DNA from: an uncultured Clostridia bacterium
Lineage (GTDB): Bacteria; Bacillota; Clostridia; TANB77; CAG-508
Reading direction: 5' to 3'
Assembly (NCBI GenBank): GCA_947623465.1
Contig: CANQGU010000017.1
Span: forward strand, 1-39,469
Length of the DNA stretch: 39,469 bases
Position numbers and translations under genes: made by a program. Below, piece after piece: positions 9,004 through 21,435 of the stretch. The notes below the pieces were generated by a model, which was not told the origin of the DNA, searched no databases, and was given only the letters and a program-made list of their open reading frames with translations. Numbering within the stretch: the stretch's first letter is position 1; every line of letters starts with the position of its first letter.

Positions 9004-12000
9004 ATGAAGCAAAAAGAAAGTAAATTTAAGGCAAAAAATGAAAAAGCTAAGAACAAAAAGGGAATCACCTTAATTTCATTAATAGTAACAATAATAGTAT
9101 TATTATTACTTACAGGAATACCGATCGTAATGATGGTAGGAGAAGATGGAATTATACAAAAAAGTCATGAAGCAAAAGCACAAGTAGAGCAAGCAGAAGA
9201 ACAAAAAGAGCTAGACTTAAAGTTATCAGAATATGTGCTAGAAAAAGAAACAACAGATATAGAAATAGGTGACTTTGTAGATAGGTTAGAAAAAGAGGGA
9301 AAAGTAAAAAGCCATACACAAAATGACGATGGAAGTTATGACGTAGAAACAGATGGTGGATATAGTGCAGAAATAAAACCAGATTTTGATAATCCGGGAG
9401 ATACAGTAACAAATGTAGAAGGAAAAAAAGACGAGTTACCACCAAAAATTACTTTATTTGATTTAAAATCAACAACAAACAGCATAACGGTAAATGTAAA
9501 AGTAAATACAAGGGAAAAAGAAACAACAATAAAATGTTTTTATAAAGAAAATAAAGAAGATGAATATAAAGAAATAGATGATATAGAAGAAGTAACAGGA
9601 GATCCAGAAGTGGCTCAAAAGATCTGGACAATACAAGAATTAACACAAAAAACAGTATATGATATAAAAATAGAAACAACAAATGATAGGGGAACAACAA
9701 CAGAAGAAAAAAGTATAGAAACAAAAGAAATGCCAAGTGGAACAGATAAAAATGAAGGACTAGAATTTGCAAACTTAAAATGGAATGAAAAGACACATAA
9801 AGCAAGTATAGATATAAGTAAGAAAAATAAAACAACAGATTACAAAATATGGTATGAACATGTAGTAGAAGGAGCAGAACCAACAGACCAATATAAACAA
9901 TTAGGAGAAGAGGGAACAGTAGAAGATTTATCATTAAATGATAAGGTATATGCAAAACTATGGGATGGAACAAACTTTGGAGCACCAGCAACAATAACAA
10001 TAACAGATAAGAAAGCACCAATAATAGTACTAGCAAAAACAGATGCAAAAACAAGTGAAATAACAACACATGTAACAGCAAGAGACTTAGAAGCAGGATT
10101 GCCTAATGAAGTAGAATTTAAATATTATATAAAACTAAAAAATGAACCAGAATCAAGCTATAAAGAAGAAATTAAGCAAGTACCAAATGCAGAAAATACA
10201 AAAGGAGAAGGAGGAACAAGAACAGAAGATAACAACACATTTGAAGGATTAAAACAAAACACAGTATATAACATAAAAGTAGAAATAACAGATATAGCAG
10301 GAAATAAGGGAGTAAAAACAATAACAGTAAAAACACCAATTATACCAGGAACAGCAGGAGGAAACAATACAAATGGAAAAGATACAGATAAAGACGGAAA
10401 AATAGACGCATGGGATACAAATGGAGATGGACAGTTAGATGCATGGGATACAAATAAAGATGGAAATGCAGATAGTTGGGATAAAAATGGAAACGGAAAA
10501 TTAGACGATGATGAAAATGCAAATAAACATCCTGAACAAAATAACAACGGACGTGACGAAAACGGAGGAAAAGACACAAACGGAGATGGTGTAGTAGACA
10601 CATGGGATACAGATGGTGATGGGAAAGACGACGCAAAAGACACAGATGGAGACGGAAATGCAGACGAATGGTTAGATCCAAAAACAAGAGAATGGACAAA
10701 TGGAAAAGGAAATGACCCTGAGCCACAAGACACAAATGGAGATGGAAAGCCAGATAGATGGGTAGATCCTGATACAGGAGAAGACAAAGCAATAGATACA
10801 AGTGACCCAAAAGACCGGAAAAGCAGACAAATGGTTTGACCAAGAAAACAACGAATGGAAAGATACAGATGAGAATGGAAACAAATTGTGGGATACAGAT
10901 GGAGATGGAATTCCAGATGCAAAAGATGAAGACAAAGACGAAAAAGCAGACAAATGGAAAGAACCTGAAGAAAGTGAATGGAAAGATGCAGAATCAAGTG
11001 GAAAAGGAAACGGAAAGGATACAGACGGAGATGGACAAATAGATACATGGTATGACGAAGAAGGAAATGAAACAGCAAGAGACACCGATGGAGATGGAAA
11101 AGCAGATCGATGGAAAGATGAAAATGGTGAATGGAAAAATGCTGAAGAAAGCGGAAAAGGAAACGGAAAAGATACAACAGGAGACGGTAAAATAGACACA
11201 TGGTATGACGACAATGGAAATGAAACATCCAAAGACACAAATGGTGACGGAAAAGCAGATAAATTTAAAGAGGACCCAACAGACCCAAATAGTAAATGGA
11301 CAGAAGGTGGAACAGATAAAAATGGAGGAAAAGATACAACAGGAGATGGAAAAGTAGACACATGGGATACAGATGGAGATGGAGAAGATGATGCAAAAGA
11401 TGAAAACGGAGATGGAAAAGCAGATAAGTGGAAAGACCCAAGTGTTCCAGGTAATGATTGGAAAGATACAGACGAAGAAGGAAACAAACAATGGGATACA
11501 GATGGAGATGGAAAGCCAGATGCTAAAGACACAGATGATGACAATAATGCAGATCAATGGATAGACCCAAATAAGCCAGATGATGAGTGGAAAGGTGCAG
11601 AAGCAAGTGGTAAAGGAAATGGAAAAGACACAGATGGAGACGGAAAAGTAGATACATGGTATGACGATAGTGGTAAGAAAGAAACAGCATGGGATACAGA
11701 CGGAGATGAAAAAGCAGACAGTTTTGATACAGACGGAGATGGCGAGTTAGATGATGAAGAAAATGCAAGTATACATCCAGATTTAAATGGACGTGATAAA
11801 AACGGAGGAAAAGACACAAACGGAGATGGAAAACCAGACACTTGGGATACAAATGGAGATGGAAAAGACGATAGTTGGGATACAAATGGAGACGGAAATG
11901 CAGATAGCTTTGATAAAAATGGAAACGGTGAGTTAGACGACGACGAAAATTCAACTAAAACCCCAAGTAATAATGGAAAAGATGAAAATGGAGGAAAAGA

Positions 12001-15000
12001 CACCAATGGAGATGGAAAACCAGACATATGGTATGACGAAAATGGAAAAGAAATAGGAAAAGATGAAGACGGAGATGGAAAAGCAGATAAATTTATAGAT
12101 CCTGAAACACAAGATCCAAATGGAGAAGGAAAATTAAGTGATAAAGACAGAAATGAAAATAAATTATTTGACACAGATGGAGACGGAAAACCAGATGCAA
12201 GAGATACAAATAATGATGGAAAAGCAGATGAATGGAAAGATCCAGAAACAGGAGAATGGAAATCATCTAACGAATTACCAGGAAAACCAAAAGATACAGA
12301 TAGTGATGGAATACCAGATGAATGGGATTTTAATGAAGATAATAAAACAGACGCATGGGATAAAAACGGAGACGGAAAACCAGATCAATGGGATACAAAT
12401 AAAGATGGCAATGTAGATGCATGGGATACAGATGGAGATGGTATGCCAGATAGTTATGATACAACTAAAGATGGAAGTGCTGATACATGGGTACCATCAG
12501 CCAAAGAAGGAAGTATAGAATTTACTTATAAACCAACAGGATGGACGAAAGAAGAAGTAGAAGTAACACTAAGTTCAGACTATACAAAAAATGGATTTGA
12601 AATACAATATTCAACAGATTATAATGAGTTAACAAGAGATGGAAAATGGGAAGATGGAACAACAGTTACATTAAAAGACAATGGTCCTATATATGCACGT
12701 CTAAAATCAACAAAAAATGAAGATATCGGAGGAATAATAAAAGGCGAAGTAAATAAAATAGATAAAGTTGCACCAACAGTAACTGTAAATATATTAGAAC
12801 AAACAACAAGTACGATAAAAGTAAAAACAGATGTAGAAGATAAAGCATCAGGATTACCAAACCCAGTAACTTACAATTACTATATAAAAGAAAAAGATGG
12901 ATCAGAAGATTATAAATTAAAAGGTACACAAACAGTACCAGCAAGATTAGATGTAAAAACATCAACAGATACATTTACATTTACAAAATTAACACAAACA
13001 ACAGATTATGACATAAAAGTAACAGTAGAAGATTTGGTTAAAAATGAAGGACAAGGAACAGCTCAAGGAACAACAAACACAGTACCATCGGGACAAGAAA
13101 ATATAGAATTTGGGGATGTACAGTGGGATCCGGATAATAACCAAGCAAGTGTACAGGTATCAACAACAACAAATTATAAAATACGTTATTGGACATCGGT
13201 TGACGCTGAAAATGAAGAACATAAAGTAATAGAAACTGGTGGAAAAATAACAGTAAATCAAAATAAGACAACAATATATGCAGAATTATGGGATGAAACA
13301 AATGCAAGTACAGTAGCAAAATCACTAACAATAGACGATACTCAAAAACCAACGATGACAATTAAATCAACAATAACAACCACAAGAGATATAACAATAA
13401 CAGCTAATGCAGAAGACTATCAATTCGGAATGCCAAAAACTCCAACATATAACTTCTATATAATAGATCAAAATACGGGTACATATCCAACAACTCCAAC
13501 AGGAACAAGTGAGGATGGAACATATAAATATACAGAAGCAGTACATAATACTACGTACAAAATAAAAGTGGAAGTATCAGATTTTGCAGGAAATAAAGAA
13601 ACACAAGAAACAACAGCAAAAACTCAGGAAATGCCATCAGCAAAAGATGAACAAAATGGTTTAACAATAGCAGAACCACAATGGAATTCCTCAGCACATA
13701 ATGCAAGTGTAAAAATTAATAAGAGAAATGAAAAAGATGGATATATATTGCAATATAAAACAGGGAATGAATGGGAATCAGTAGGTTCAGCAGAAACATC
13801 ATCACATACAGTAACTGTATCAAATGATACAACAGTATATGCAAGATTATTTGATGGAAAAAATGCAGGTGTAGAAACATCAAAATTAGTAAAAGATGAA
13901 ATAGCACCAACAGTTACAGTAAATTGTGATCAAAATACAATAACATCACACTCTATAAGTATAACTGCGTCAGCAGAAGATACAGAGTCTGGAATGGAGA
14001 CAAAGCCAACATATTCATATTATATATCAGAAACAGATAATAATTGGAATAAAGTAACTGGAACCAACGATACAGGAACATATACATTTGATGATTTAAA
14101 ACAAAAAACAAAATATTATATAAGAGTAGAAGTAGCAGATTATGTACAAAATATGGGCAATAAATCTATATCAGCAACAACATTAACAATACCAACAGGA
14201 GTGGACGGATTATCATTTGGAGATGTATCGTGGAAAGAAGGAAAAGCAAATATTACAGTAAGTAAGAAAAGTGGAAATGATGCATATATTATACAATATA
14301 GTATAGATGGACAAAAATATGACTCAGAAAACTCAGCGACAGTACCAACACATACGTTCTCTAACATAGATAACAATACAACAGTATATGCAAGATTAAC
14401 AGATGGGAAAGGAAAGAACTTTGGAGATCCAGCATTAAGCAAATTAATAAAAGATGAAAATCCACCAGAAGTACAGCAAGCAAATCAAGAGACAACAAAC
14501 TGGGCACAATCTAAGAGAATAACTGTATCAGCAACAGATGGTGAGACGGGGATAGCAGCATATGCAATAACAAATGGAACCTCTCAGCCTGGAGCAAATT
14601 CAGATGAGTGGCAAATAAGTTCTTCAAATTCATGGACAAGTACTAAATATTATGGAAAAGGTACGTACTATGCATGGGTAAAAGATAAAGCGGGAAATAT
14701 TTCAACATCTGGAAGACAAGTTGATGTAAATAATATAGATACAACAGATCCAACGATAACTGTAGAAGGAAATACAAAATCAACACCAGCAAAATCGCAA
14801 GAAGCAATAATAACAATAAATGATGCAGGCGGATCAGGATTACAAAAAGGACAATATAATATAAACTATGTAGTATCTCAAAACGAAACTGTGACAAATT
14901 ATAACGTAAAAAATACTCAGATTACTGTGGGGGGAGATGGAGTAGTAAATAGTGCATCTACGAGGGTTACAATGAATGATAGTAGTTATACTGGAACATA

Positions 15001-18000
15001 TTATTTACATGTACAGGGAGTAGATATAAAAGATAATGCAGGAAATGTATTCTCTCCAACAAATAAAAATTCATTTGTATTTGATAATTCAGGACCAACA
15101 ATTTCATTTGATCCAGAATCAAATGAGAATTGGGCAAATAAACAAAGTTCAACAATAACAGTAAAAGGAAATGGACCAGCAACAGAAGATACAAGTACAT
15201 ATAAATATGCATGGGTAAAACAAAATACAAAGACAGCACCAGATAGTGATGGTAGCTATACAACACAATATAATAGTGGAGAAAAGGTAGAGAAAACATT
15301 GGATACAGGAAATAACTGGTACTTAATAGCAATGGCAAAAGATAGTGCTGGAAATGTAACAAGACAAGCTGCAGGACCTTTCTACTTAGATAATACAAGA
15401 CCAACAATAACATCAGCAACAGAAGATCCAGCAAATTGGCAAAATAAAGATAAATCTATAAAAATAGCTGCATCAGATGGAGAATCAGGAATAGGTTCAT
15501 ATGCAATAACAGACTCTAATGTAAACACGGCACCAGCCGAGGGTTCGGCTTGGACACAAGCTAGTGGTACAACATGGACAAGTAGTGGAACTTATGGAAA
15601 AGGAAATTATAATGTATGGGTAAAAGATAAAGCGGGGAATGTTGTGGAAGCACCAAGACTAGTTACGATAAGTAACATAGATACAGAACTACCAACGATA
15701 GAAGTAAGTGGGGGAACTGCAACACCAGCAAAATCACAAGAAGCAAAAATAACAATAAAAGATACAGGAGGATCTGGATTAGCGAATGCAACGTATACTA
15801 TAAATTATACAGTGTCTAAAAATTCAAGTGTAACCAATTATAAAGAAAAAACAGCAACAATTAAAGTAAATAATGGAGAAAGTAGTGCATCAACAACGGT
15901 TACATTAAATGATAGTAGTTATACTGGAATATATTATTTACATGTACAAGGAGAAAGTATAAGAGATAATGCGGGAAATTCAACATCACCAACAAATAGA
16001 AATACTTTTAATTTAGATAATACAGGACCAGACATAACATTTACACCAGATGGAAAAACAACTTATGCAAAATCATATGAGACAACAATAAATGTAAATG
16101 ATTCAAGCAAAGGTGCAAGTACACTAAAAGAAAGTAGTTTAAAATATGTATGGCAACAAGGAAATAACACGAACCCACCAGGAGATAATTCCTTTAGTGG
16201 AAGTTATACAAATGGAGGAAAAATTACTAGTACAGCTAATGTAACCGGTAATAATTGGTATTTGTGGGCTATGGCTACTGATAGTGCGGGGAATACAACA
16301 AAGAAATGCTCAGCAGCATTTTGTTTAGATAATAATCCACCATCAAGTGCTGCTCCGACCGGTAGAGTTACATCAAGTTCTAGTATAATTGTATCGTCAA
16401 ATCAAAACGATGGCGAAAGTGGATTAGATACGAAAACAAGAAAATATGGTATAAAGAAATCATCTAGTTCAGCTTATGAATGGATTACAGATCCAAATCC
16501 GTCTCATACATTTACAGGATTAGATATGAAAACGGAATATAAATTTGTGACACAAATTGCAGATTTAGCATCTAATGGACCAACTACATCAGGGGAAATA
16601 ACGATAACAACTAATGATATAACTGCTCCAACCGTAACGACGAATAACACAGGTTGGACTGGTGGAGATGTTGATGTTAATATCAATTTCCCTAATAGCA
16701 GTGGATTAACAAAACAATATCAAGAATCGACAGGTGGGGAATGGAAGGTTGCGAATTCGGATAATGTAACGGTAAAAGTAAAAACGAATAATACAACAGT
16801 TTCTGCAAAGCAATTTGATACAGCAAATAACAAAAATATGAGGGCGGCGAGTTATACAGTTAAAAATATAGACAAAGAAATTCCAAATCAAGCGACAATT
16901 CAATTAAGTGCAAAAACAGGAGATGAAGGAGGAAAAATAACAGCAACGGTAACACAATCAGACAATCTGAGTGATGTAGAGATAAGTAAATGTAAATGGG
17001 TATTTAATACAACTCCGGGAACATCATTAGGGGAGACTGCTTATGTAAATGCTGGTTTTACAACTAAGACAAATAATCAAATACAATTAGATTTAAGTTC
17101 AGCTGGAACATATTACTTACATGTACTAACTGTGGACAAAGTAGGAAATAAAAAAGAATCAGTAAGTGATGCGATTACAGTAACTAAAAAAGCAAAAACA
17201 GCAGCAGACTTAGCAAATCTAGTAAATGGACAAGATGCGAATGGTACAGGGTCAATAATAGGAAGTAAAGTAATAGGAGTAGAATTATCAGATTCAATAT
17301 CCGAAGAATACAATTGGACATTATTTGATGTAGCAGATAACCATATATGGTTGATTGCAGATAGGTGTGTAAAATTGGAAGATTGTCCACAACCGATGGT
17401 AACCTCGGGAGCTAAGGTAACTCAGTCATCTTATAATGGCAAAGAGAGATATTTAAATTTATCCGTGGGAGGTCGCTATGGTTCAGGTTTGGGAACGGTA
17501 GCTAATGACGACATAAAAAAATTACATTCAAAATACTTCGAAAAAGGTTACGCGGTTGGATCACCGGCACAGAAAGGTTCAACAGCGGCGTATGTGCTTG
17601 ATAGCGACTTATGGACGGAAAAGTTTACAGGAAATAAGGCTGGAACAAGTAAGATAAAATATGTAATAGGAAGTCCAACAATAGAACAAATTGTAAATGT
17701 ATATAACAAAAGGGATAAAAAGAACTTGAGTGTAGAAGTTGCAGACATTAATGGTTACACAGTAAATAGTTTACCAGATACGGGTGTTATGAACATATGT
17801 CCAACGGTAAATGAGCCTTGGTACATAGCTACTCCGTTTAAAACAGAGTCACAATATCCAATTTCGGAATGGTATATTGATCAGTTAAACTCGAGAGTTT
17901 ATTGGTACAGTTATGCTTACGCCTGCGTAAGTTTAAGACCTTGCATATGCTTAACCTCAGATACTGCGATAGAAAAACAAAGTGACGGATCATACAAAAT

Positions 18001-18832
18001 AGAAGGATATGAATTAGGAAAAGCATCTGATTTTTCTAGCAAAGTAAATGGACAAGATGCAAATGGTACAGGGTCAATTATAGGAAGTAAAGTAACAGGA
18101 GTAGGATTATCAGATTCAATATCCGAAGAATACAATTGGACATTATTTGATGTAGCAAATAACCATATATGGTTGATTGCGGATAGGTGTGTAAAATTGG
18201 AGGATTGTCCACAACCGATGGTAACCTCGGGAGCTAAGGTAACTCAGTCATCTTATAATGGCAAAGAGAGATATTTAAATTTATCCGTGGGAGGTCGCTA
18301 TGGTTCAGGTTTGGGAACGGTAGCTAATGACGACATAAAAAAATTACATTCAAAATACTTCGAAAAAGGTTACGCGGTTGGATCACCGGCACAGAAAGGT
18401 TCAACAGCGGCGTATGTGCTTGATAGCGACTTATGGACGGAAAAGTTTACAGGAAATAAGGCTGGAACAAGTAAGATAAAATATGTAATAGGAAGTCCAA
18501 CAATAGAACAAATTGTAAATGTATATAACAAAAGGGATAAAAAGAACTTGAGTGTAGAAGTTGCAGACATTAATGGTTACACAGTAAATAGTTTACCAGA
18601 TACGGGTGTTATGAACATATGTCCAACGGTAAATGAGCCTTGGTACATAGCTACTCCGTTTAAAACAGAGTCACAATATCCAATTTCGGAATGGTATATT
18701 GATCAGTTAAACTCGAGAGTTTATTGGTACAGTTATGCTTACGCCTGCGTAAGTTTAAGACCTTGTATATGCTTAACTTCGGATACTATTCTAGCGGGGA
18801 AATCTGACGGTTCATACAAAATAGTTAATTAA
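9004..18832 (+). CDS. Giant surface protein: prepilin-like anchor, Ca-binding repeats, Ig-like cassettes (one +1 shift)
   Basis: Skipping C10816 gives 3,275 aa. The start at 9004 has GGAGG 8 nt upstream. Residues ~18-42 (KKGITLISL plus hydrophobic run) resemble a type IV prepilin leader without Glu5; no LPxTG motif is seen at the C-terminus, so anchoring is probably N-terminal. Residues ~140-455 hold FN3/Ig-like domains. Residues ~458-1160 are Asp/Gly-rich thrombospondin-3-like repeats (DTDGDGKPD type), probably Ca-binding. Residues ~1165-2740 are many Ig-like domains with KDKAGN signatures, including a duplicated cassette. Residues ~2740-3275 are two near-identical ~274-aa domains ending in LRPCICLTSD, resembling the VRPVVSLKS end of DUF6273-like domains. 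Probable adhesin or matrix protein; the ligand is unknown. The shift lies inside the Ca-binding repeats (DPKDGKADKWFD). Confidence 0.85.
10376..12490 (+). repeat. Asp/Gly-rich calcium-binding repeat tract
   Basis: About 700 codons of irregular 12-40-residue units with D-x-D/N-x-D-G-x-x-D loops (for example DTNGDGKPDTWD) mixed with GKGNGKD and aromatic spacers. GATGGAGATGGA-type DNA repeats make the tract low-complexity. Recoding site 3 lies within it. Confidence 0.85.
10816..10819 (+). other. CGGA +1 recoding site 3 (surface protein)
   Basis: GAC (Asp) is followed by extra C10816 and then GGA. Because GAC ends in C, the extra base could equally be 10815. Zero-frame reading stops at the TGA at 10837-10839. 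Omitting one C continues the DGKADKW repeat pattern without a break for another 2,670 codons. Confidence 0.88.
17222..18829 (+). repeat. Tandem 822-bp near-identical repeat (C-terminal domains)
   Basis: Two in-frame copies offset by 822 nt (starting GTAAATGGACAAGATGC at 17222 and 18044). The central several hundred bases look identical. Differences cluster at the 5' edge (Ile-Gly-Val-Glu versus Thr-Gly-Val-Gly) and the last ~20 codons. The near-identity points to recent duplication or gene conversion. Confidence 0.9.
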
Positions 18833-18857
18833 TAAATAAAAAAAGAAGGTGATTAAT

Positions 18858-19016
18858 TTGAAATTTAAAGTATCAAAAGGAGTAGAAAAAATTCCAAAAA
18901 CAATAAGAATAGAAGACAGGGACTACAAACTAATAGAAAAATTAGCAAAAGACAATAGATGCTCGTTTAATACAATAGTAAACAGTATGATAAAATACGC
19001 AATAGAAAATATGTAG
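18858..19016 (+). CDS. Small ribbon-helix-helix-like protein
   Basis: A 52-aa ORF starting with TTG, preceded by AGAAGGTG. It lies 25 nt after the surface-protein stop, so it is probably in the same transcript. The sequence KIPKTIRIEDRDYKLIEKLAKDN, followed by SFNTIVNSMIKYAIENM, has the beta strand plus two helices of Arc/CopG-type DNA-binding proteins. It could be an autoregulator of the surface-protein operon or an orphan antitoxin; no toxin partner is adjacent. The fold assignment rests on pattern only. Confidence 0.6.
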   Translation: MKFKVSKGVEKIPKTIRIEDRDYKLIEKLAKDNRCSFNTIVNSMIKYAIENM

Positions 19017-19040
19017 TCTTGTAATAACATAAAAAAATAA

Positions 19041-19083
19041 AATAACTCTCAAGCGAATAAAAAAGCTTGAGGGTTATTCTTTT
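19041..19083. terminator. Bidirectional terminator between the RHH gene and glmS
   Basis: AATAACTCTCAAGC (19041-19054) pairs with GCTTGAGGGTTATT (19065-19078). T-rich sequence follows on the plus strand and A-rich sequence precedes it, so it can serve both converging genes. Confidence 0.75.
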
Positions 19084-19098
19084 TTGTTATTACAAATA

Positions 19099-20949
19099 TT
19101 ATTCAACAGTAACAGATTTAGCTAAGTTTCTAGGTTTATCAACATCTAACCCTTTTTCTTTAGAAACATAGTAAGCAAGAAGTTGTAAAGGAATAATTGT
19201 CAAAATAGAAGAAACATAAATATTTGTATCTGGTACTGTAATTACATTATCAAAAATAGATAAATCAATCAATTTAGAAATAGCTTCAGAAACAACAATA
19301 GTAGTTATAGCACCACGAGTAATAAGTTCTTCAATATTACTTGCTGTTTTCTTTTCTAACTCTTTATCTGTTATAATTCCAATAACATTAATACCTTCTT
19401 CTATTAAAGCAATAGTTCCATGTTTTAATTCTCCTGCTGCATAGCTTTCAGAGTGAATATAAGAAATTTCTTTAAGTTTTAAAGAAGCTTCTTCAGCTGT
19501 TGTATAATCAATACCTCTACCAATAAAGAAAACATCTTTTTCTTTAAACATCTTCTTAGCGATAGGTTGAATATTTGAAGAATTTTTCAAAATATCTTCA
19601 ATTTGATTAGGTATAGAAAGTAAGCTTTGTTTTATTTCGTTTAATTCTTGAGGGTTAGCACTTTCTAAAACTTCTGCAAAATAAATTGCAAGTAAAGTTA
19701 AAAGAGTTATTTGAGAAGTATAAGCTTTAGTTGATGCAACAGCAATTTCTGGTCCTGCATGAGTGTAAACACAAAAATCTGCTTCTCTAGAAATAGAACT
19801 TCCTATAACATTTGTAACAGCAACAGTTTTTGCATTTTTTTCTTTAGAAAGTTTTAATGCAGCTAATGTATCTGCTGTTTCTCCAGATTGGCTAATAAAA
19901 ATACATAAAGTTTTTTCATCAACTAATGGATCTCTGTATCTATATTCTGATGCAATATCAACTTGTGTAGGAATTTTGCATAATTTTTCAATAGTATTTT
20001 TAACACTAAGACCTGCGTGCATTGCAGTACCACATGCTACAATATAAATTTGATGTAATGAACTTAAATATTCTTTTGTAAAACCTAAATCATTAAAATC
20101 ACATTTATTACTATCTAATCTTGAACCTATAGTTTCACGCACACTTGTAGGTTGCTCCATAATTTCTTTAAGCATATAATCAGGGTATCCTGCTTTATCT
20201 GCAGCCATTGCATCCCAAGTAATAGTAGTTGATGCTTTTTGAATTTTATTTAAATTTTCATCATAAAATGTAATGTCATCTCTTGATAATATTACATATT
20301 CAAAATTTTCTAATAAATAAAAATCTTTTGTGTAACTTAAAATTGCAGGAATATCTGATGCAATATAATTTTCTCCATTTCCTTTACCAATAACAAGTGG
20401 ACTGTCTTTTCTTACAACAATCATATTATCAGGATTATAAATAGATAAAATTTCTAAAGCAAAACTTCCAACTAATTTATCACATGCTTTTTTTACAGCT
20501 CTTAAAAGTTTTAAATTATCATTTTGTGAATCATTTTTATAAAAATAACTTATTAAATTAGGTACAACTTCTGTATCTGTAGAAGATACAAATGTATAAC
20601 CATTTTCTTCTAAAAATTTTTTTAGTTCAATATAATTTTCAATAATTCCATTATGAACAACTGCAAAAGAATTTGTAGAGTCCATATGTGGATGAGAATT
20701 AGTTTTTGAAGGAATACCATGAGTTGCCCATCTAGTATGAGCAATACCAATAGAACCTTCTAATTTTTTAGTATCATCTAAATTATAAAGGTTTTCAACA
20801 CGACCTTTATCTTTAACAACTTTTATTTCACTTCCTTCAATAGTTGAAATTCCAGCTGAGTCGTAACCTCTATACTCAAGTTTAGAAAGCCCCGCCAATA
20901 AAATTGGTGTAGCTTTTTGTTTTCCAATGTATCCAACAATTCCGCACAT
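19099..20949 (-). CDS. glmS: Glutamine-fructose-6-phosphate aminotransferase (isomerizing)
   Basis: Makes glucosamine-6-phosphate from fructose-6-phosphate and glutamine, the first step to UDP-GlcNAc and peptidoglycan. The 616-aa length is normal. Cys2 (MCGIVGYIG) is the N-terminal nucleophile of the class II amidotransferase domain, with HTRWATHG and HNGIIENY motifs. Two SIS domains follow (SQSGETADTL near residue 353; the second from ~460), and the protein ends DKPRNLAKSVTVE. Its leader carries a glmS ribozyme, so expression should fall when GlcN6P is abundant. No in-frame CGG is present. Confidence 0.97.
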   Translation of the reverse strand: MCGIVGYIGKQKATPILLAGLSKLEYRGYDSAGISTIEGSEIKVVKDKGRVENLYNLDDTKKLEGSIGIAHTRWATHGIPSKTNSHPHMDSTNSFAVVHNGIIENYIELKKFLEENGYTFVSSTDTEVVPNLISYFYKNDSQNDNLKLLRAVKKACDKLVGSFALEILSIYNPDNMIVVRKDSPLVIGKGNGENYIASDIPAILSYTKDFYLLENFEYVILSRDDITFYDENLNKIQKASTTITWDAMAADKAGYPDYMLKEIMEQPTSVRETIGSRLDSNKCDFNDLGFTKEYLSSLHQIYIVACGTAMHAGLSVKNTIEKLCKIPTQVDIASEYRYRDPLVDEKTLCIFISQSGETADTLAALKLSKEKNAKTVAVTNVIGSSISREADFCVYTHAGPEIAVASTKAYTSQITLLTLLAIYFAEVLESANPQELNEIKQSLLSIPNQIEDILKNSSNIQPIAKKMFKEKDVFFIGRGIDYTTAEEASLKLKEISYIHSESYAAGELKHGTIALIEEGINVIGIITDKELEKKTASNIEELITRGAITTIVVSEAISKLIDLSIFDNVITVPDTNIYVSSILTIIPLQLLAYYVSKEKGLDVDKPRNLAKSVTVE

Positions 20950-21077
20950 AAAAAATCTCTCCTTATAAAATAAATTTGTGTTATATTAGATTTCCTAATA
21001 TGACATTTTTATATTGGAATTGAAAGTAAATCACTTTAATTTAATCTTTGTTATAATGTTACCACTATTTTTTAATT

Positions 21078-21177
21078 AAATTTTTGGTAAAGTGCGTACC
21101 ACTAAGGCATCCGCCGAATATTTCGATAAACCTTAGACCTCGTCAACATAGATTGATTGCTATGTCCTGGCGCTAAA
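21078..21177 (-). ncRNA. glmS ribozyme/riboswitch
   Basis: On the minus strand the leader reads AGCGCCAGGAC (from 21174), then GTTGACGAGG, TTATCGAAATATTCGGCGGA and a final GGTACGCACTTTACC hairpin. This is the conserved order of the self-cleaving glmS ribozyme (P1, P2, double pseudoknot, P4). Cleavage is expected just 5' of AGCGCC near 21174/21175. It lies about 130 nt upstream of glmS on the same strand. Confidence 0.93.
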
Positions 21178-21273
21178 AAATAAACTCCTTTCTTATAAAT
21201 TTTTTATACTTTCAATCTTATACAATATATTACAACAAGTTGGAAAATGTTTCAAGTATTTTAAAAAAAATTT

Positions 21274-21302
21274 GTGTCATTGGAGACGTCCTTTTTTGAC
21301 AG
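21274..21302 (-). repeat. REP-like dispersed repeat, copy A
   Basis: On the minus strand it reads CTGTCAAAAAAGGACGTC followed by TCCAATGACAC. The ends TGTCA and TGACA are inverted. Related copies lie at 35630-35657 and 37740-37767. Confidence 0.65.
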
Positions 21303-21325
21303 CTTTAGTATAGAATAAGTTTTTA

Positions 21326-21368
21326 AGCCGTCTTCATGGAATAAATTCCATTGAAGTCGGCTCTTTTT
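21326..21368 (+). terminator. Hairpin with T run upstream of uvrC
   Basis: AGCCG-CTTCA-TGGAAT pairs with ATTCCA-TTGAAG-CGGCT (21326-21362) and is followed by TTTTTTA. No plus-strand gene lies before it, so it may end a small RNA or belong to the adjacent REP-like element. Confidence 0.6.
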
Positions 21369-21385
21369 TATAGTATTTTTATACA

Positions 21386-21414
21386 TTGAAAAAGTAAAAG
21401 AAATCTGCTATAAT
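21386..21414 (+). promoter_or_regulatory. uvrC promoter
   Basis: TTGAAA (21386-21391), 17 nt, TATAAT (21409-21414), ending about 20 nt before the uvrC start codon; GAGG lies between. Confidence 0.65.
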
Positions 21415-21435
21415 AACAAAGAAAGAGGAGTAAAT

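Noticed and set aside
10376-12490. CRISPR array or long minus-strand ORFs over the Asp/Gly tract
   Set aside because: The repeats are irregular, in frame and coding on the plus strand; the minus-strand ORFs are shadows of biased codons.
17750-18829. Diversity-generating retroelement target
   Set aside because: The C-terminal repeats resemble variable surface tips, but no reverse transcriptase, template repeat with adenine-biased differences, or accessory gene is present in the window.
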